NCBI RefSeq assembly: GCF_000411555.1
Contig: NZ_KE150487.1
Location: 124,001 to 188,000, forward strand
Length of the DNA stretch: 64,000 bases
Direction: 5' to 3'
Source: Atopobium sp. oral taxon 199 str. F0494
Lineage (GTDB): Bacteria; Actinomycetota; Coriobacteriia; Coriobacteriales; Atopobiaceae
Both the position numbers and the translations under genes were made by a program. Under the pieces are notes generated by a model. That model was not told the origin of the DNA, searched no databases, and saw only the letters and a list, made by a program, of their open reading frames with translations. The stretch's first letter is position 1. Each line of letters opens with the position of its first letter. This document shows positions 9,435 to 18,275 of this stretch, piece after piece.

Positions 9435-10556
9435 GTGAAGGAAACAGATAAAGAAACAGCTACAACAAACAACTATGTACCACATATAGCAAAGGTTCCT
9501 GAAAAAACCGATACGTCATTGCCAATAGGATGCACTAAACGCGGTTTTATCGCCTCGCTCACCATCTTGCTCACAATCGCCCTTCTTACCGTCATGATCT
9601 TATCTATGACGCTTGGACAATACCAGATGAGTCCACAAGAAATTGTAAGCGCATTGATTCATCACTTTCTTGGTATAAAGCTTGAAGGTTTTGCAAACGT
9701 ACATGAAACGGTCATTCTGTCCGTGCGCTTTCCTCGCGTTATTGCAGCCACTTTCATTGGATCAGCGCTTGCCGCTGCAGGCGCTTCTTATCAGGGACTT
9801 TTTCGAAATCCCATGGTCTCCCCCGACTTACTGGGCGCATCATCAGGAGCTGCTTTTGGAGCGGCAATAGCGCTACTGCTTGGAGCCAGTGATATCGGTG
9901 TACAGCTTTCCGCGTTTGCCTGGGGTTTGATAGCTGTCGGACTTTCATATTCTGTCAGCAACGCAGTAAGCCGAGGACAAAATATTATTTTGTCCCTTGT
10001 GCTCACTGGCATGATTGTAAGCAGCATGTTTTCGGCATTCATTTCCATCATAAAATATGTGGCAGATCCTGATACAAAACTACCATCAATAACGTATTGG
10101 CTCCTAGGAGGCCTAACTGGTATCCATACAAACAATTTACCTCTATTATTGCTTCCTATCTTTTTGGGACTCGTGCCCATCCTTCTTTTTCGTTATAGAC
10201 TTAATGTTCTTTCATTCGGCGAAGAAGAGGCTCGGGCTTTAGGGGTCAATACAAAACTGATACGCCTTATATATGTTGTCTGTGCAACGCTCGTTACATC
10301 AGCTTCTGTTGCCGCAGCCGGCATGGTCGGATGGGTCGGCTTGGTCATCCCGCATCTTGCCCGTTTCATTGTAGGGCCGAATTACAAGGTTCTCATGCCT
10401 ATCTCAATTTTGATTGGTGGATTATTTCTGCTCGTCGTGGATAACGTCTCACGCATCTTTTTTTCCGTAGAGGTTCCTTTAGGTATCCTCACCGCTACGA
10501 TTGGAGCGCCTTTCTTTTTGTATTTGCTAACCAAAGGAAAGAAGACTTGGACATGA
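9435..10556 (+). CDS. FecCD-family ABC transporter permease, probable molybdate/tungstate uptake
   Basis: About 373-aa inner-membrane protein with a soluble N-terminal stretch of about 35 residues and then about ten transmembrane helices. Typical BtuC/FecCD signatures are present: SVRFPRVIAATFIGSALAAA, LFRNPMVSPDLLG and AAGMVGWVGLVIPHLAR. It forms the dimeric channel of a type II importer. GTG 9435 is preceded by AAGGATG; an upstream TTG at 9396 is possible. The stop overlaps the next gene's ATG (ATGA). The family serves iron-siderophores, cobalamin, haem and also molybdate (MolB of Haemophilus). A moeA-like gene in the same operon makes molybdate or tungstate the best guess. Confidence 0.85.
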   Translation: MKETDKETATTNNYVPHIAKVPEKTDTSLPIGCTKRGFIASLTILLTIALLTVMILSMTLGQYQMSPQEIVSALIHHFLGIKLEGFANVHETVILSVRFPRVIAATFIGSALAAAGASYQGLFRNPMVSPDLLGASSGAAFGAAIALLLGASDIGVQLSAFAWGLIAVGLSYSVSNAVSRGQNIILSLVLTGMIVSSMFSAFISIIKYVADPDTKLPSITYWLLGGLTGIHTNNLPLLLLPIFLGLVPILLFRYRLNVLSFGEEEARALGVNTKLIRLIYVVCATLVTSASVAAAGMVGWVGLVIPHLARFIVGPNYKVLMPISILIGGLFLLVVDNVSRIFFSVEVPLGILTATIGAPFFLYLLTKGKKTWT

Positions 10557-11380
10557 TATTTGCCGGCACTCATATGGACTGTGGATATGGAAAAATTCGT
10601 ATCCTTCATGACATCTCGCTCAACGCCACGTCAGGTCAAGTCTTTTGTCTGCTTGGACCTAACGGCGTAGGTAAGACCACCCTGTTCAAAACTATGCTGG
10701 GCTTTCTTCCTCTAATGGCGGGATCCATCACTATAGACGGAGAAGATATTACTTCCTGGTCAGACAGACGCAAAGCTCAAGCCATCGGATATGTTCCCCA
10801 AGTACATACGCCACCATTCCCTTTTACCGTTATTGACGTCGTCACCATGGGACGCACCGCACACTTGAGCCCAGTGGCATCACCGAGCAAAAATGATACT
10901 AAAATTGCCAAAGAGGCCCTTAAAGAACTTGGCATCTCATATCTCTCTGATAAGATTTACACCGAAATCTCGAGCGGCGAAAGACAGATGGTACTTGTAG
11001 CACGTGCCCTCGCTCAACAGCCTAAAATCCTTATCATGGATGAACCGACAGCCAACCTTGACTTTGGAAACCAAGTGCGTGTACTCGAGCAAATAAATCG
11101 CCTGGCAGCACAGGGGCTAGTTGTTATTATGACCACACACTTTCCTGACCACGCATTTCTCTGCCCTGGTACTGTAGGACTTTTAGAACACGATCGCTTT
11201 ACCGTCGGAACTGCTAAAGAAGTGGTTACTGAAGAAAGACTTCAGCGAGCCTATGCCGTTGATGTCAGAATCGTTCACCACACGTATCTGGACATAGGTT
11301 TGCTGCACAGCTGCATCCCCGTTGTCAGCGGCATCCCAAAAAGCAAGATTGCCGAATATGCAGGCTCTATAACACGATAA
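10553..11380 (+). CDS. ABC transporter ATP-binding protein of the metal-oxyanion importer
   Basis: 275-aa nucleotide-binding subunit. Walker A LGPNGVGKTT (about 37-46), Q-loop region YVPQVHTP, signature ISSGERQM, Walker B ILIMDEPTANLD and switch His in TTHFPDHA are all intact. Its start ATG overlaps the permease stop (ATGA), which implies translational coupling and a stoichiometric complex. A TTG 6 nt upstream is the alternative start. It powers the FecCD-type permease at 9435; the C-terminal about 50 residues are poorly conserved in the family. Confidence 0.9.
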   Translation: MIFAGTHMDCGYGKIRILHDISLNATSGQVFCLLGPNGVGKTTLFKTMLGFLPLMAGSITIDGEDITSWSDRRKAQAIGYVPQVHTPPFPFTVIDVVTMGRTAHLSPVASPSKNDTKIAKEALKELGISYLSDKIYTEISSGERQMVLVARALAQQPKILIMDEPTANLDFGNQVRVLEQINRLAAQGLVVIMTTHFPDHAFLCPGTVGLLEHDRFTVGTAKEVVTEERLQRAYAVDVRIVHHTYLDIGLLHSCIPVVSGIPKSKIAEYAGSITR

Positions 11381-11449
11381 TCTCATCAGCCTGCAGGCAG
11401 ATGGAATTATAGAAGGTTAGGCACTACAAGGTATGAAAGGAACAGTTGT

Positions 11450-12670
11450 ATGGATGAGAAAAGGATTGATCAGGAAAGAATTGAGCAGGAAGGCAGGTTG
11501 AGAAAGAGTTTCTCGCACAAGGGTTTCTCGCGCAGAACGTTCATGGGCTTGTCAACAGTATTCGGCTCATCACTGCTGCTGACAACGATGGCCGGCTGTA
11601 ACCAAAAATCCGAAACTTCAACGGCAGATACGCAGGAAGCCAACAAGGAAGCGCCAAAGGATCGCACTTACGTTGATGATGCCGATCGTAGTGTCACCAT
11701 TCCGGCAACAGTTGAGCGCGTATACTGCGCTATTCCAACCGCACAGGCCGCAGTAGTAGCTCTGACTCCTGAAAAGCTTGTTGGCTGGGTCAACGAAGTC
11801 TCCGATGCCGCCAAGAAATACCTGCCCGAAAGCACCCATAATCTGCCCGTTCTTGGAGGTTGGATGGGTCAGGTACAAACAGCTAACATAGAAGCAATTA
11901 TCAATGCCAAGCCAGATTTGATCCTCTATTGCTATGGCACAAGCACTGTAAACGAAGATACGTCCACATACGTTAACGCTGCCGATACGATTCAAAATGA
12001 CACAGGTATTCCCGTCTACGTCTTTAAAGGCAATTTGAATCTAATCCCCGAGAAATATCGCACTCTGGGAGAGATTCTCGGCGTTTCCGACCGCGGAGAA
12101 CAGCTTGCCGCATACGCCGAGCAAAAGCTCAAGGCCGTTGGGGATGCAGTAGCCAAAGTTCCTGGTGACAAGGTTGTTACTTGCTATTATGCCGAAGGCA
12201 AGGGCGGTCTTGCTACCGATCCGTCAGGCAGTATGCACACGGAAGTCATCGATTATTGCAATGTTAAAAATGTTGCCGTTGTAGATGGATTCATGGGTGC
12301 CAAAGGCCAGGGCATGATTGAGGTTTCCATGGAGAGTGTTATCAAATGGAATCCTCAAATGATTCTGGTTTCCGGTACAAAACCCGACAACTATGAGCTC
12401 ATCAAAACCAGCCCGTCGTGGCAAGATATTGATGCAGTTAAAAACGGTGCCGTCTATCAAACGCCTATCATACCCTTTGGCTGGTTTGACCGTCCTCCCA
12501 ATATGACTCGTATCATGGGTATACAGTGGTTTGCTAACCTGGTATATCCGGATTATTACACCGCAAACGTCCGAACGGACATGAAAGAGTACTTCAAGCT
12601 GTTCTACAACGCCACTATTACTGACGATGATGTAGACACGATCTTGGCCCCTAATCCAAAGCTGGCATAA
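11450..12670 (+). CDS. Periplasmic-binding-type lipoprotein with Tat signal (metal-oxyanion importer)
   Basis: 406-aa solute-binding protein of the FecB/BtuF class. The N-terminus has an unusually long charged leader, then SRRTFMG (twin-arginine motif, about 27-33), a hydrophobic stretch and the lipobox TMAGC, so the mature protein should begin at Cys near residue 50 and be membrane-anchored. A low-complexity linker (about 51-73) leads to the binding domain, which contains the typical NIEAIINAKPDLIL segment. AAAGGA lies 8 nt before the ATG. It sits 69 nt after the ATPase gene and is probably in the same operon. The ligand is inferred (molybdate/tungstate) from moeA downstream. Confidence 0.87.
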   Translation: MDEKRIDQERIEQEGRLRKSFSHKGFSRRTFMGLSTVFGSSLLLTTMAGCNQKSETSTADTQEANKEAPKDRTYVDDADRSVTIPATVERVYCAIPTAQAAVVALTPEKLVGWVNEVSDAAKKYLPESTHNLPVLGGWMGQVQTANIEAIINAKPDLILYCYGTSTVNEDTSTYVNAADTIQNDTGIPVYVFKGNLNLIPEKYRTLGEILGVSDRGEQLAAYAEQKLKAVGDAVAKVPGDKVVTCYYAEGKGGLATDPSGSMHTEVIDYCNVKNVAVVDGFMGAKGQGMIEVSMESVIKWNPQMILVSGTKPDNYELIKTSPSWQDIDAVKNGAVYQTPIIPFGWFDRPPNMTRIMGIQWFANLVYPDYYTANVRTDMKEYFKLFYNATITDDDVDTILAPNPKLA

Positions 12671-12671
12671 C

Positions 12672-13484
12672 ATGCAGTCGGAAAACATACTGGGTGATCA
12701 AGAGTATTGGAATAAACGAGCGGCAACTTTTTCATGTGGATCAGACGAAGCCTACAAGCAGCGCTTTTCTGAGCTTCTTTCTCTTGAGCCAGGTCAATCC
12801 ATACTTGATATGGGCTGCGCAACCGGGACTTTTGCCATCCCCTTTGGAAGGAAAGGACACAGTGTCCACGCATGCGATTTCGCAAAAGAAATGCTCGAAA
12901 TCCTCGATAAGCGCGCAGCTGCTGAGAATCTTCCTGTCACTTCGCATCTTCTGGCTTGGGACGATGACTGGCAGTCAACAGGCCTTGGTGAGAAGAGCGT
13001 TGATGTTGCTATTGCATCACGCTCCCTCGGCTTCAAGAATAAGCACGAACGCATTCAAAAACTTGATGCCGTAGCGCGTCATAAGGCTGCAATCACCGTT
13101 TCCGCAAGCGTTTTGCCCTCTCGAGAGCCCCAGCTGCTCACGCATTTAGGACGTGAAATCCCACAGTCCGGCGAGGTATCCGAACTAGTAACTCTTCTTA
13201 TTACTATGGGAAGACTCCCCGTAGTATCCTATATGCTTACGCTCCGTCCTATGATTTTTTTGACATTGGCAGACGGGGCCGCTGAGCTGCGCAAAATGGC
13301 AGGACCCGAACCATTCAACGTGCGTGAGCAGACACTATTTGACGCCTTTGTCGCCAGGCACTTCAGACACATGCAAAATACCGACCCTAAAAGCCAGATA
13401 GCTGACGGCTGGGAGCTTGACTATCCGCTTCCTGTAATATGGGCCTTTATCGGGTGGCGCACTGACGGTAAGGTTTGGCTGTAA
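12672..13484 (+). CDS. Class I SAM-dependent methyltransferase in the metal-uptake operon
   Basis: 270-aa Rossmann-fold methyltransferase. Motif I is ILDMGCATGTFAIPF (about 44-58), followed by an acidic post-I residue in VHACDFAKEML and motif III around DVAIASRSLG. The ATG follows the binding-protein stop by one base, so it is translated with the operon. Substrate unknown. Methyltransferases of this kind accompany several FecCD-type metal importers; a role in modifying a chelator or cofactor is possible, but nothing in the sequence proves it. Confidence 0.8.
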   Translation: MQSENILGDQEYWNKRAATFSCGSDEAYKQRFSELLSLEPGQSILDMGCATGTFAIPFGRKGHSVHACDFAKEMLEILDKRAAAENLPVTSHLLAWDDDWQSTGLGEKSVDVAIASRSLGFKNKHERIQKLDAVARHKAAITVSASVLPSREPQLLTHLGREIPQSGEVSELVTLLITMGRLPVVSYMLTLRPMIFLTLADGAAELRKMAGPEPFNVREQTLFDAFVARHFRHMQNTDPKSQIADGWELDYPLPVIWAFIGWRTDGKVWL

Positions 13485-13520
13485 CGCACAATGAACTATC
13501 AAAACATCTGAGGAGTGCAT

Positions 13521-14933
13521 ATGGGCAAGAAGATTATGACGGGGTTTCCCACAAGAGAGAAAGCTTTAACAGACTTCTTTCAGGAATGGGAACCAAAAAG
13601 AGCGGAAGAACTTGTCAGTCTCAATGACTGTATAGGACGCGTTCTGACCCGTAATCTTTTTTCGTCTGTCACATTGCCCGTATGTCGCTCCTCAGCCTGC
13701 GACGGAATCGCAGTCCGTTCGTCGGATTTTACAAATGGGCTACCCGACACTACCTCTTGGCAGCCGAACGTCAACTATATACGAGCCGACACAGGGGATG
13801 ATTTTCCGGATACCTATGACGCGGTCATCATGATCGAGCAAGCACATATACAATCAGACGGTTCGGTCATACTTGATAAAGACATTCAGGTCTTCCCTGG
13901 CTCAAATGTAAATCCGGCAGGGTCAACTATTTCTACCGGACAGCCTCTCTTGTCTGCCGGCCATCTCATACGCCCCACTGATGCAGCAGCCCTATGCATG
14001 GGAGGCATCTCCGTTGTTCCTGTTAGAAAAAAGCCGCTGGTGGCATTCATTCCCACTGGCAGCGAACTTGTCACGGCAGGCATGCGTCCGCGACGAGGAG
14101 AAATGATAGAATCAAATGCGATTATGGTTACGCACATGCTTGAGCAATACGGTGCCGAAACCTTAGCCTTCCCCATCGTACGCGATGATCCGTCAGCACT
14201 TGAAGCTGCCTTCACCGAAGCATTAAACATCGCCGATGTTGTGGTTATCAACGGAGGCTCCGCTGTTGGAAGCGAAGATTTCAATGTTCGCATGATTGAA
14301 ACATACGGGCAGGTCATACACCACTACATTGCTGCAGCACCTGGACGCCCTCTTATGATGGCCGTCGCAGACGGAAAACCGGTCATTGATCTTCCTGGTC
14401 CTATGATTGCCGCATTCTATGGCACTACCTGGTGTCTGCAGGCTATTGTCAAACGTATATTAGATATTCCCATGTCCAAGCGGCAAACAATAACAGCTAC
14501 CACAGCAACACCGGCCGGTGCGCATCCTTCTATTGCTATGTTACAGCGCTGGAATGTCACCCGCACCGATACAGGATACAAAGCTTATTATTGCAATTTT
14601 CAAAAAGGAGAAACGGAGGCTGCACTCACATCAAATGCTTTACGCATTTCACCGCTTGGCGAAAAAAGCCTTGAGGTAGGACAGCAGATTGAGCTTGAAT
14701 TGCTTGAAGGAACCGAATTTCTTGTTTCTGAGACTACAACACTACCATCCGGCTTTGCCTTGCCCTTTGACGATGAGGCACAAGCAGTGGGGCCTCACAC
14801 GGCAGTTGGACTACGTGCATCAATGAACACCGGCGCGCAAACGACCGAAATACCTGCAAACGCGGGTGAGGTTGGTGACTTCTCTGCTGTACGGATTACC
14901 AATGCCATACAGTTTTCTGATAACCGAAGCTGA
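13521..14933 (+). CDS. moeA: MoeA-like molybdopterin molybdenumtransferase
   Basis: 470-aa protein with MoeA domain order: N-terminal domain (about 1-170, with CRSSACDGIAVRS and a NVNPAGSTIS segment), the MoCF/MogA-like domain (about 175-325, FIPTGSELV, VVINGGSAVGSEDF) and a C-terminal barrel (about 335-470). MoeA inserts molybdate into adenylylated molybdopterin. AGGAG lies 5 nt before ATG 13521, and an in-frame GTG at 13515 overlaps that ribosome site. The usual TSGGxSxGDxD motif is altered to NGGSAVGSEDF, and the C-terminal tail is longer than usual, so a specialised (for example tungsten) paralogue is possible. It is the last gene of the importer operon. Confidence 0.86.
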   Translation: MGKKIMTGFPTREKALTDFFQEWEPKRAEELVSLNDCIGRVLTRNLFSSVTLPVCRSSACDGIAVRSSDFTNGLPDTTSWQPNVNYIRADTGDDFPDTYDAVIMIEQAHIQSDGSVILDKDIQVFPGSNVNPAGSTISTGQPLLSAGHLIRPTDAAALCMGGISVVPVRKKPLVAFIPTGSELVTAGMRPRRGEMIESNAIMVTHMLEQYGAETLAFPIVRDDPSALEAAFTEALNIADVVVINGGSAVGSEDFNVRMIETYGQVIHHYIAAAPGRPLMMAVADGKPVIDLPGPMIAAFYGTTWCLQAIVKRILDIPMSKRQTITATTATPAGAHPSIAMLQRWNVTRTDTGYKAYYCNFQKGETEAALTSNALRISPLGEKSLEVGQQIELELLEGTEFLVSETTTLPSGFALPFDDEAQAVGPHTAVGLRASMNTGAQTTEIPANAGEVGDFSAVRITNAIQFSDNRS

Positions 14934-15110
14934 GCATCACTTGAGAGCAAGAGGAGCCGGTCTTACATAGTACGTAAAAGCATGATTGTACACGGCAGTG
15001 ACAAAAGTCATAAGCAGGTTGCATGTAACGTTTCCACTTCTCCAAATGAGATAACAACGGTGCATTTACTTGCTGTCAATCCAAAGCCGCAGATTCAGTC
15101 CTACCTATAC

Positions 15111-15144
15111 CAAGACGGGAATGTCTCGCGACATTCCCGTCTTG
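15111..15144 (+). terminator. Perfect 14-bp hairpin downstream of the moeA operon
   Basis: CAAGACGGGAATGT pairs exactly with ACATTCCCGTCTTG around a 6-nt loop (CTCGCG). It lies about 180 nt beyond moeA and before the convergent surface-protein gene. No strong T-run follows. A 65-codon frame spanning it (14982-15179) is not credible as a gene. I see nothing else in 14934-15224. Confidence 0.65.
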
Positions 15145-15224
15145 CTTCGTACGCTGTCGAAAAGCGATTACTCGCTTAATATTACCTAGGAGCGTTTAAG
15201 ATCCATCTCATCTAGGGGCATTTG

Positions 15225-16820
15225 CTATGAGCGCTTGCGCAGAACAGCACCGGTAGCGATGGTGCCGGAGGCAACGGCTGCAAAACCAAGCGCTGCCGAA
15301 AGAGTAGCCGGATCAGACATGTCAGGAATAATGCTCTTCTTGCCTGACTTTGCCTTCTTACTCGACTTGCTACCTTCGTTAGTCTTGTTTTGCTGCTGGT
15401 CGCCACTCTGATTGTTTCCCTGGTTGTTGTTCTGATTGTCAGGCTGAACCGCCGCTTTAGTAACCTTGAGCGTTCCTGAAACATAGGTGAAATCGTAGTC
15501 GCCAGCAGCTCCTCCCACCGGAGTCAGCTCATGATCACCGACACTTACATCAGAAGCAGTAAGTGTGGGAGCAGTATAGTTGTATGCTGTCTCAGGCGTC
15601 TCACCATTAACGAAACCGGTAACGTTAAGCTTAAGTTCAGGCGTCTTTCCTTCTGTAATGGTCTCACCGTCATACGCAGCGGTCAGGTGCGCCTTACGAA
15701 TGGTCCAACTGGCTGTCTTAGTGCTGGTCGTACCATCTTCCCATGTATAGTTAACGGGGTCGATAAGATCCATTACAACGTTATACGTACCGGCATGTGT
15801 TGCGGCGACGGTTCCATTGATAGCCACATTGAGATGAGCAGAAATGTCATAGCCGCTGTGCTCCTGCCCGTCATAATCGTAATGTGTAGCCGTAGGAACG
15901 GCAACGGTGCCCTTCTCGACATCCATCATCATAGGAATCGTAAAGTCATAGGAGGAGCCGTTTTTGATAGTCGCACGAACCACACGATTCTTCTGAGCAG
16001 TCGTCGGTGTACCGGAAATGGTAGCCGTACTCTTGCGTGCAGCGGCATCATTTTCCATCGGACTCAGTGTCAAACCGTCCGGGAGATTGTCCATCGTAAA
16101 CGTATCGTAGCCCTTAGAAGAGACTGCCCATGGAATGGTAACAGTCTCATGATAAGCCGCACCAGCCTTAGCGGGAGAAATCTTATTTGAGGGCAAAGTA
16201 ATTCCGGCGGAATTGTCGGAATTTTGGAATCTCGTGTTTTCAATGTTAAGAACGCCGTCATCGGTGGTAGTCAGATCAAGCTGAACAACGGTGGAATTCT
16301 TGACGGTGGAGGTTCCTTTGTTGTCAAGGCCCTTGTAGAACGTAACATTATCAAAGGTCACGTTTGCCCCTGCCTCAACGGTCACCTCTCCCTCAAAAAT
16401 CATGTTCGATACGGTTCCGTTAAAGCCGGCGGGAAATACCACACGCGTACCTTTTGCGATATAGCTGCTGTATGGCTGCACGCGCGTACCATCGCCAAGA
16501 TAGCTGCTGGTATACGTGCTGGTAACGTTAGTAACGGTAGTAGGGAACACAAAGTCTTTCTCGGTTGACGAGCTGCCGCCGACAGTGACTCTTGACGTAG
16601 TGAACTTCCAAGTAGACGCCGCGTCCATTGCCGACTTATTATTCCTGTAAATTGACTGGAGACTGCTGGACCCGTAACCGGACAGCCAGTCGCTGATTTC
16701 AAACGAACCGTCCGCCAAAGCCTTTGTGGCAAATGGCGAAAAGAACAGGCAGCAGACAACAACTGCCATCGCAATGGCAAGTGAGGTGTGCAGCCTCTTC
16801 AGTGCGTGCATTTTGTGCAT
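15225..16820 (-). CDS. Secreted, membrane-anchored repeat protein
   Basis: 531 aa. A signal peptide (positive start, hydrophobic core about 15-30, probable cleavage after ATKALA near 36) is followed by a beta-rich right-handed repeat region (about 110-190, runs such as GTVSNMIFEGEVTVEAGANV), a putative-Ig segment around GLTLSP...ISGTPTTAQ, and one or two MBG-type beta-grasp repeats (about 300-440, YDGQEHSGYDIS, AAYDGETITEG). A Gln/Asn and Ser/Lys linker leads to a C-terminal hydrophobic helix ending RKRS. The helix and basic tail look like a sortase signal, but no LPXTG is present (IIPDMSD instead). Start ATG 16820 has AGGAG upstream. Probably an adhesin or envelope structural protein. Confidence 0.75.
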   Translation of the reverse strand: MHKMHALKRLHTSLAIAMAVVVCCLFFSPFATKALADGSFEISDWLSGYGSSSLQSIYRNNKSAMDAASTWKFTTSRVTVGGSSSTEKDFVFPTTVTNVTSTYTSSYLGDGTRVQPYSSYIAKGTRVVFPAGFNGTVSNMIFEGEVTVEAGANVTFDNVTFYKGLDNKGTSTVKNSTVVQLDLTTTDDGVLNIENTRFQNSDNSAGITLPSNKISPAKAGAAYHETVTIPWAVSSKGYDTFTMDNLPDGLTLSPMENDAAARKSTATISGTPTTAQKNRVVRATIKNGSSYDFTIPMMMDVEKGTVAVPTATHYDYDGQEHSGYDISAHLNVAINGTVAATHAGTYNVVMDLIDPVNYTWEDGTTSTKTASWTIRKAHLTAAYDGETITEGKTPELKLNVTGFVNGETPETAYNYTAPTLTASDVSVGDHELTPVGGAAGDYDFTYVSGTLKVTKAAVQPDNQNNNQGNNQSGDQQQNKTNEGSKSSKKAKSGKKSIIPDMSDPATLSAALGFAAVASGTIATGAVLRKRS

Positions 16821-17009
16821 ACATTCACTCCTAACCTTGACTCTTTGGTGTCGATTGCAGGCAGGCCTGCAAGACCTGAACAGAGCCACGTATTCTTACC
16901 GTTTTTGAGCGGTAGTATCGTATCAGATAAGTTAACTGAGGAAAACTAAAAAGAAAAGAAATTTTAAACGTCAGTGTTCAGAGTATTGTTTTCATTAAAA
17001 GACTAATGA

Positions 17010-17342
17010 TGGCGTGTTCCTATAAGGCACAATTATGTTCTCAGCGAGGGCGGAGAGGCTTCCAAGACAGAAGCAACAAAGGCTGCTCTCATAGGCCTTC
17101 GTACCATAATTAGAATTTACGCGCCGGGAGAAGAAGAGACAGATAGAGCTCTTGAATCAACTTGGAGCGATTTTGAAGATGCTTTGCTCTATCAGACAGC
17201 GCTAAGCCTAAAAGCTCGATGCATCATCACCAGAAACACGAGAGACTTTATCCTTAGTTCACTTCCCGTACGCACCTGCCGACAATTTTTTTCCTGGATG
17301 GAGCAGAAGAACCATCTTGCCTACGAAGAGCTCATGTTTTAG
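17010..17342 (+). pseudogene. N-terminally truncated PIN-domain (VapC-like) toxin remnant
   Basis: A stretch open from 17010 to TAG 17340-17342 with no start codon encodes the second half of a PIN nuclease: SDFEDALLYQTALSLKARC, then IITRNTRDFILSSLPVRT. The acidic DxED motif and the TRN(x)RDF strand are the conserved C-terminal active-site part of the family. The first about 50 residues, including the first catalytic Asp, are missing, and no antitoxin gene is adjacent. It is a relic of a toxin-antitoxin pair. The flanks 16821-17009 and 17343-17415 hold nothing I can name. Confidence 0.72.
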
Positions 17343-17415
17343 TGTGGCTCCATTGCTGCGCCCTCATTGTTGAGGCTCCGTTAATGCGCCTTCGCACCTG
17401 TACTACGAGGCCCCC

Positions 17416-17799
17416 CTATGACGAGGGGATCGTTTTGACTATAAAGACAAAATAGATGAGATGAAACACCCAAACACACAACAATACGACACAGCCGATT
17501 ACGATGCCTTTGAGCCCCATGAGTATCAAACCGATGCTCATGAGCAAGGTAACCGTACTCATAATGCGAATCTTGGCCTTTTTGGTCATACCGCGACCCG
17601 CCGTATAATCAGCAAGATTATCCCGGTACAGCTTTGTACCGACAAACCATGTATTGAGTCTCTCGGAACTTCTCGCAAAGCAAAAAGCCGCAAGAAGTAA
17701 GAAAGGCACCGAAGGAATAAAAGGCAGGACGGCGCCTACTGCGCCAAGCGCGACGCTGACGCACCCGACTATGATATACAGAATTTTTTTGATATTCAT
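17416..17799 (-). CDS. DUF454 (YbaN-family) inner-membrane protein
   Basis: 127 aa with hydrophobic segments at about 6-38 and about 80-122. The family signature is visible: GAVGAVLPFIPSVPFLLLAAFCFARSS near residues 20-46 (quoted here in parts: LPFIPSVPFLLLA and CFARSSERL). These proteins are common small membrane proteins of unknown role. The start at 17799 has only a weak ribosome site. The gene follows the YgbA-like gene on the same strand after 38 nt and may be co-transcribed with the CydDC-like operon. Confidence 0.85.
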   Translation of the reverse strand: MNIKKILYIIVGCVSVALGAVGAVLPFIPSVPFLLLAAFCFARSSERLNTWFVGTKLYRDNLADYTAGRGMTKKAKIRIMSTVTLLMSIGLILMGLKGIVIGCVVLLCVWVFHLIYFVFIVKTIPSS

Positions 17800-17837
17800 G
17801 CGTTTTTGCCAATCGTTTCTACTAATCGTTAACTCAG

Positions 17838-18275
17838 TTATCTCTCTCTTTTTGATGTCAGCACATGACGAATCGCCATGATTGGATGGTGAAAAAGCAT
17901 GCGCGGTCCGGAAAACTTCATGACTTCTCTAATCTTTTCCCGCATCTCGGGCCGATAACAATGCACCTTGCAATTCGAGCAAAACGTCTTTGTTTCCATA
18001 AAAGGACACCTGTCGATTTGCTGGCGAGCATAACGGTCCAGCTCGGCACATTCAGCGCAGAGGACAGAAGTGTCCGCACGATGCCCCTTCAAAAAGCCGC
18101 CGCACTTCTTGCCACCGTGTTTCTTGCGACAGTAAAGCGAAATCATGAGCGAAACTATGTTCTTTTCCCGCTCGCATTTGGCGTCCACGCAGCCGCCATC
18201 TGTCCCTTTGGACATCCGATTCGGCCCCGAATGCTTCTCGTCCGCTTTCTTGTCAGAGGTATTCCTTGCCTGCAT
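17838..18275 (-). CDS. YgbA-like (nitrous-oxide-stimulated promoter family) protein
   Basis: 145-aa soluble protein, rich in Cys: CRKKHGGKKCGGF, CAECAELD, RCPFMETKTFCSNC and KVHCYRPEMRE, ending in KFSGPRMLFHHPIMA. This pattern matches the YgbA family, which in E. coli is induced by nitric oxide and helps recovery from nitrosative stress. The clustered cysteines suggest metal or thiol chemistry. Its ATG overlaps the stop of the upstream ABC gene by one base (TGATG), so translation is coupled to a CydC-like exporter. A second Met at about residue 21 is an alternative start. Confidence 0.82.
   Translation of the reverse strand: MQARNTSDKKADEKHSGPNRMSKGTDGGCVDAKCEREKNIVSLMISLYCRKKHGGKKCGGFLKGHRADTSVLCAECAELDRYARQQIDRCPFMETKTFCSNCKVHCYRPEMREKIREVMKFSGPRMLFHHPIMAIRHVLTSKRER

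Noticed and set aside
14982-15179. 65-codon frame after moeA
   Set aside because: It spans the perfect terminator-like hairpin at 15111-15144 and has no family resemblance.
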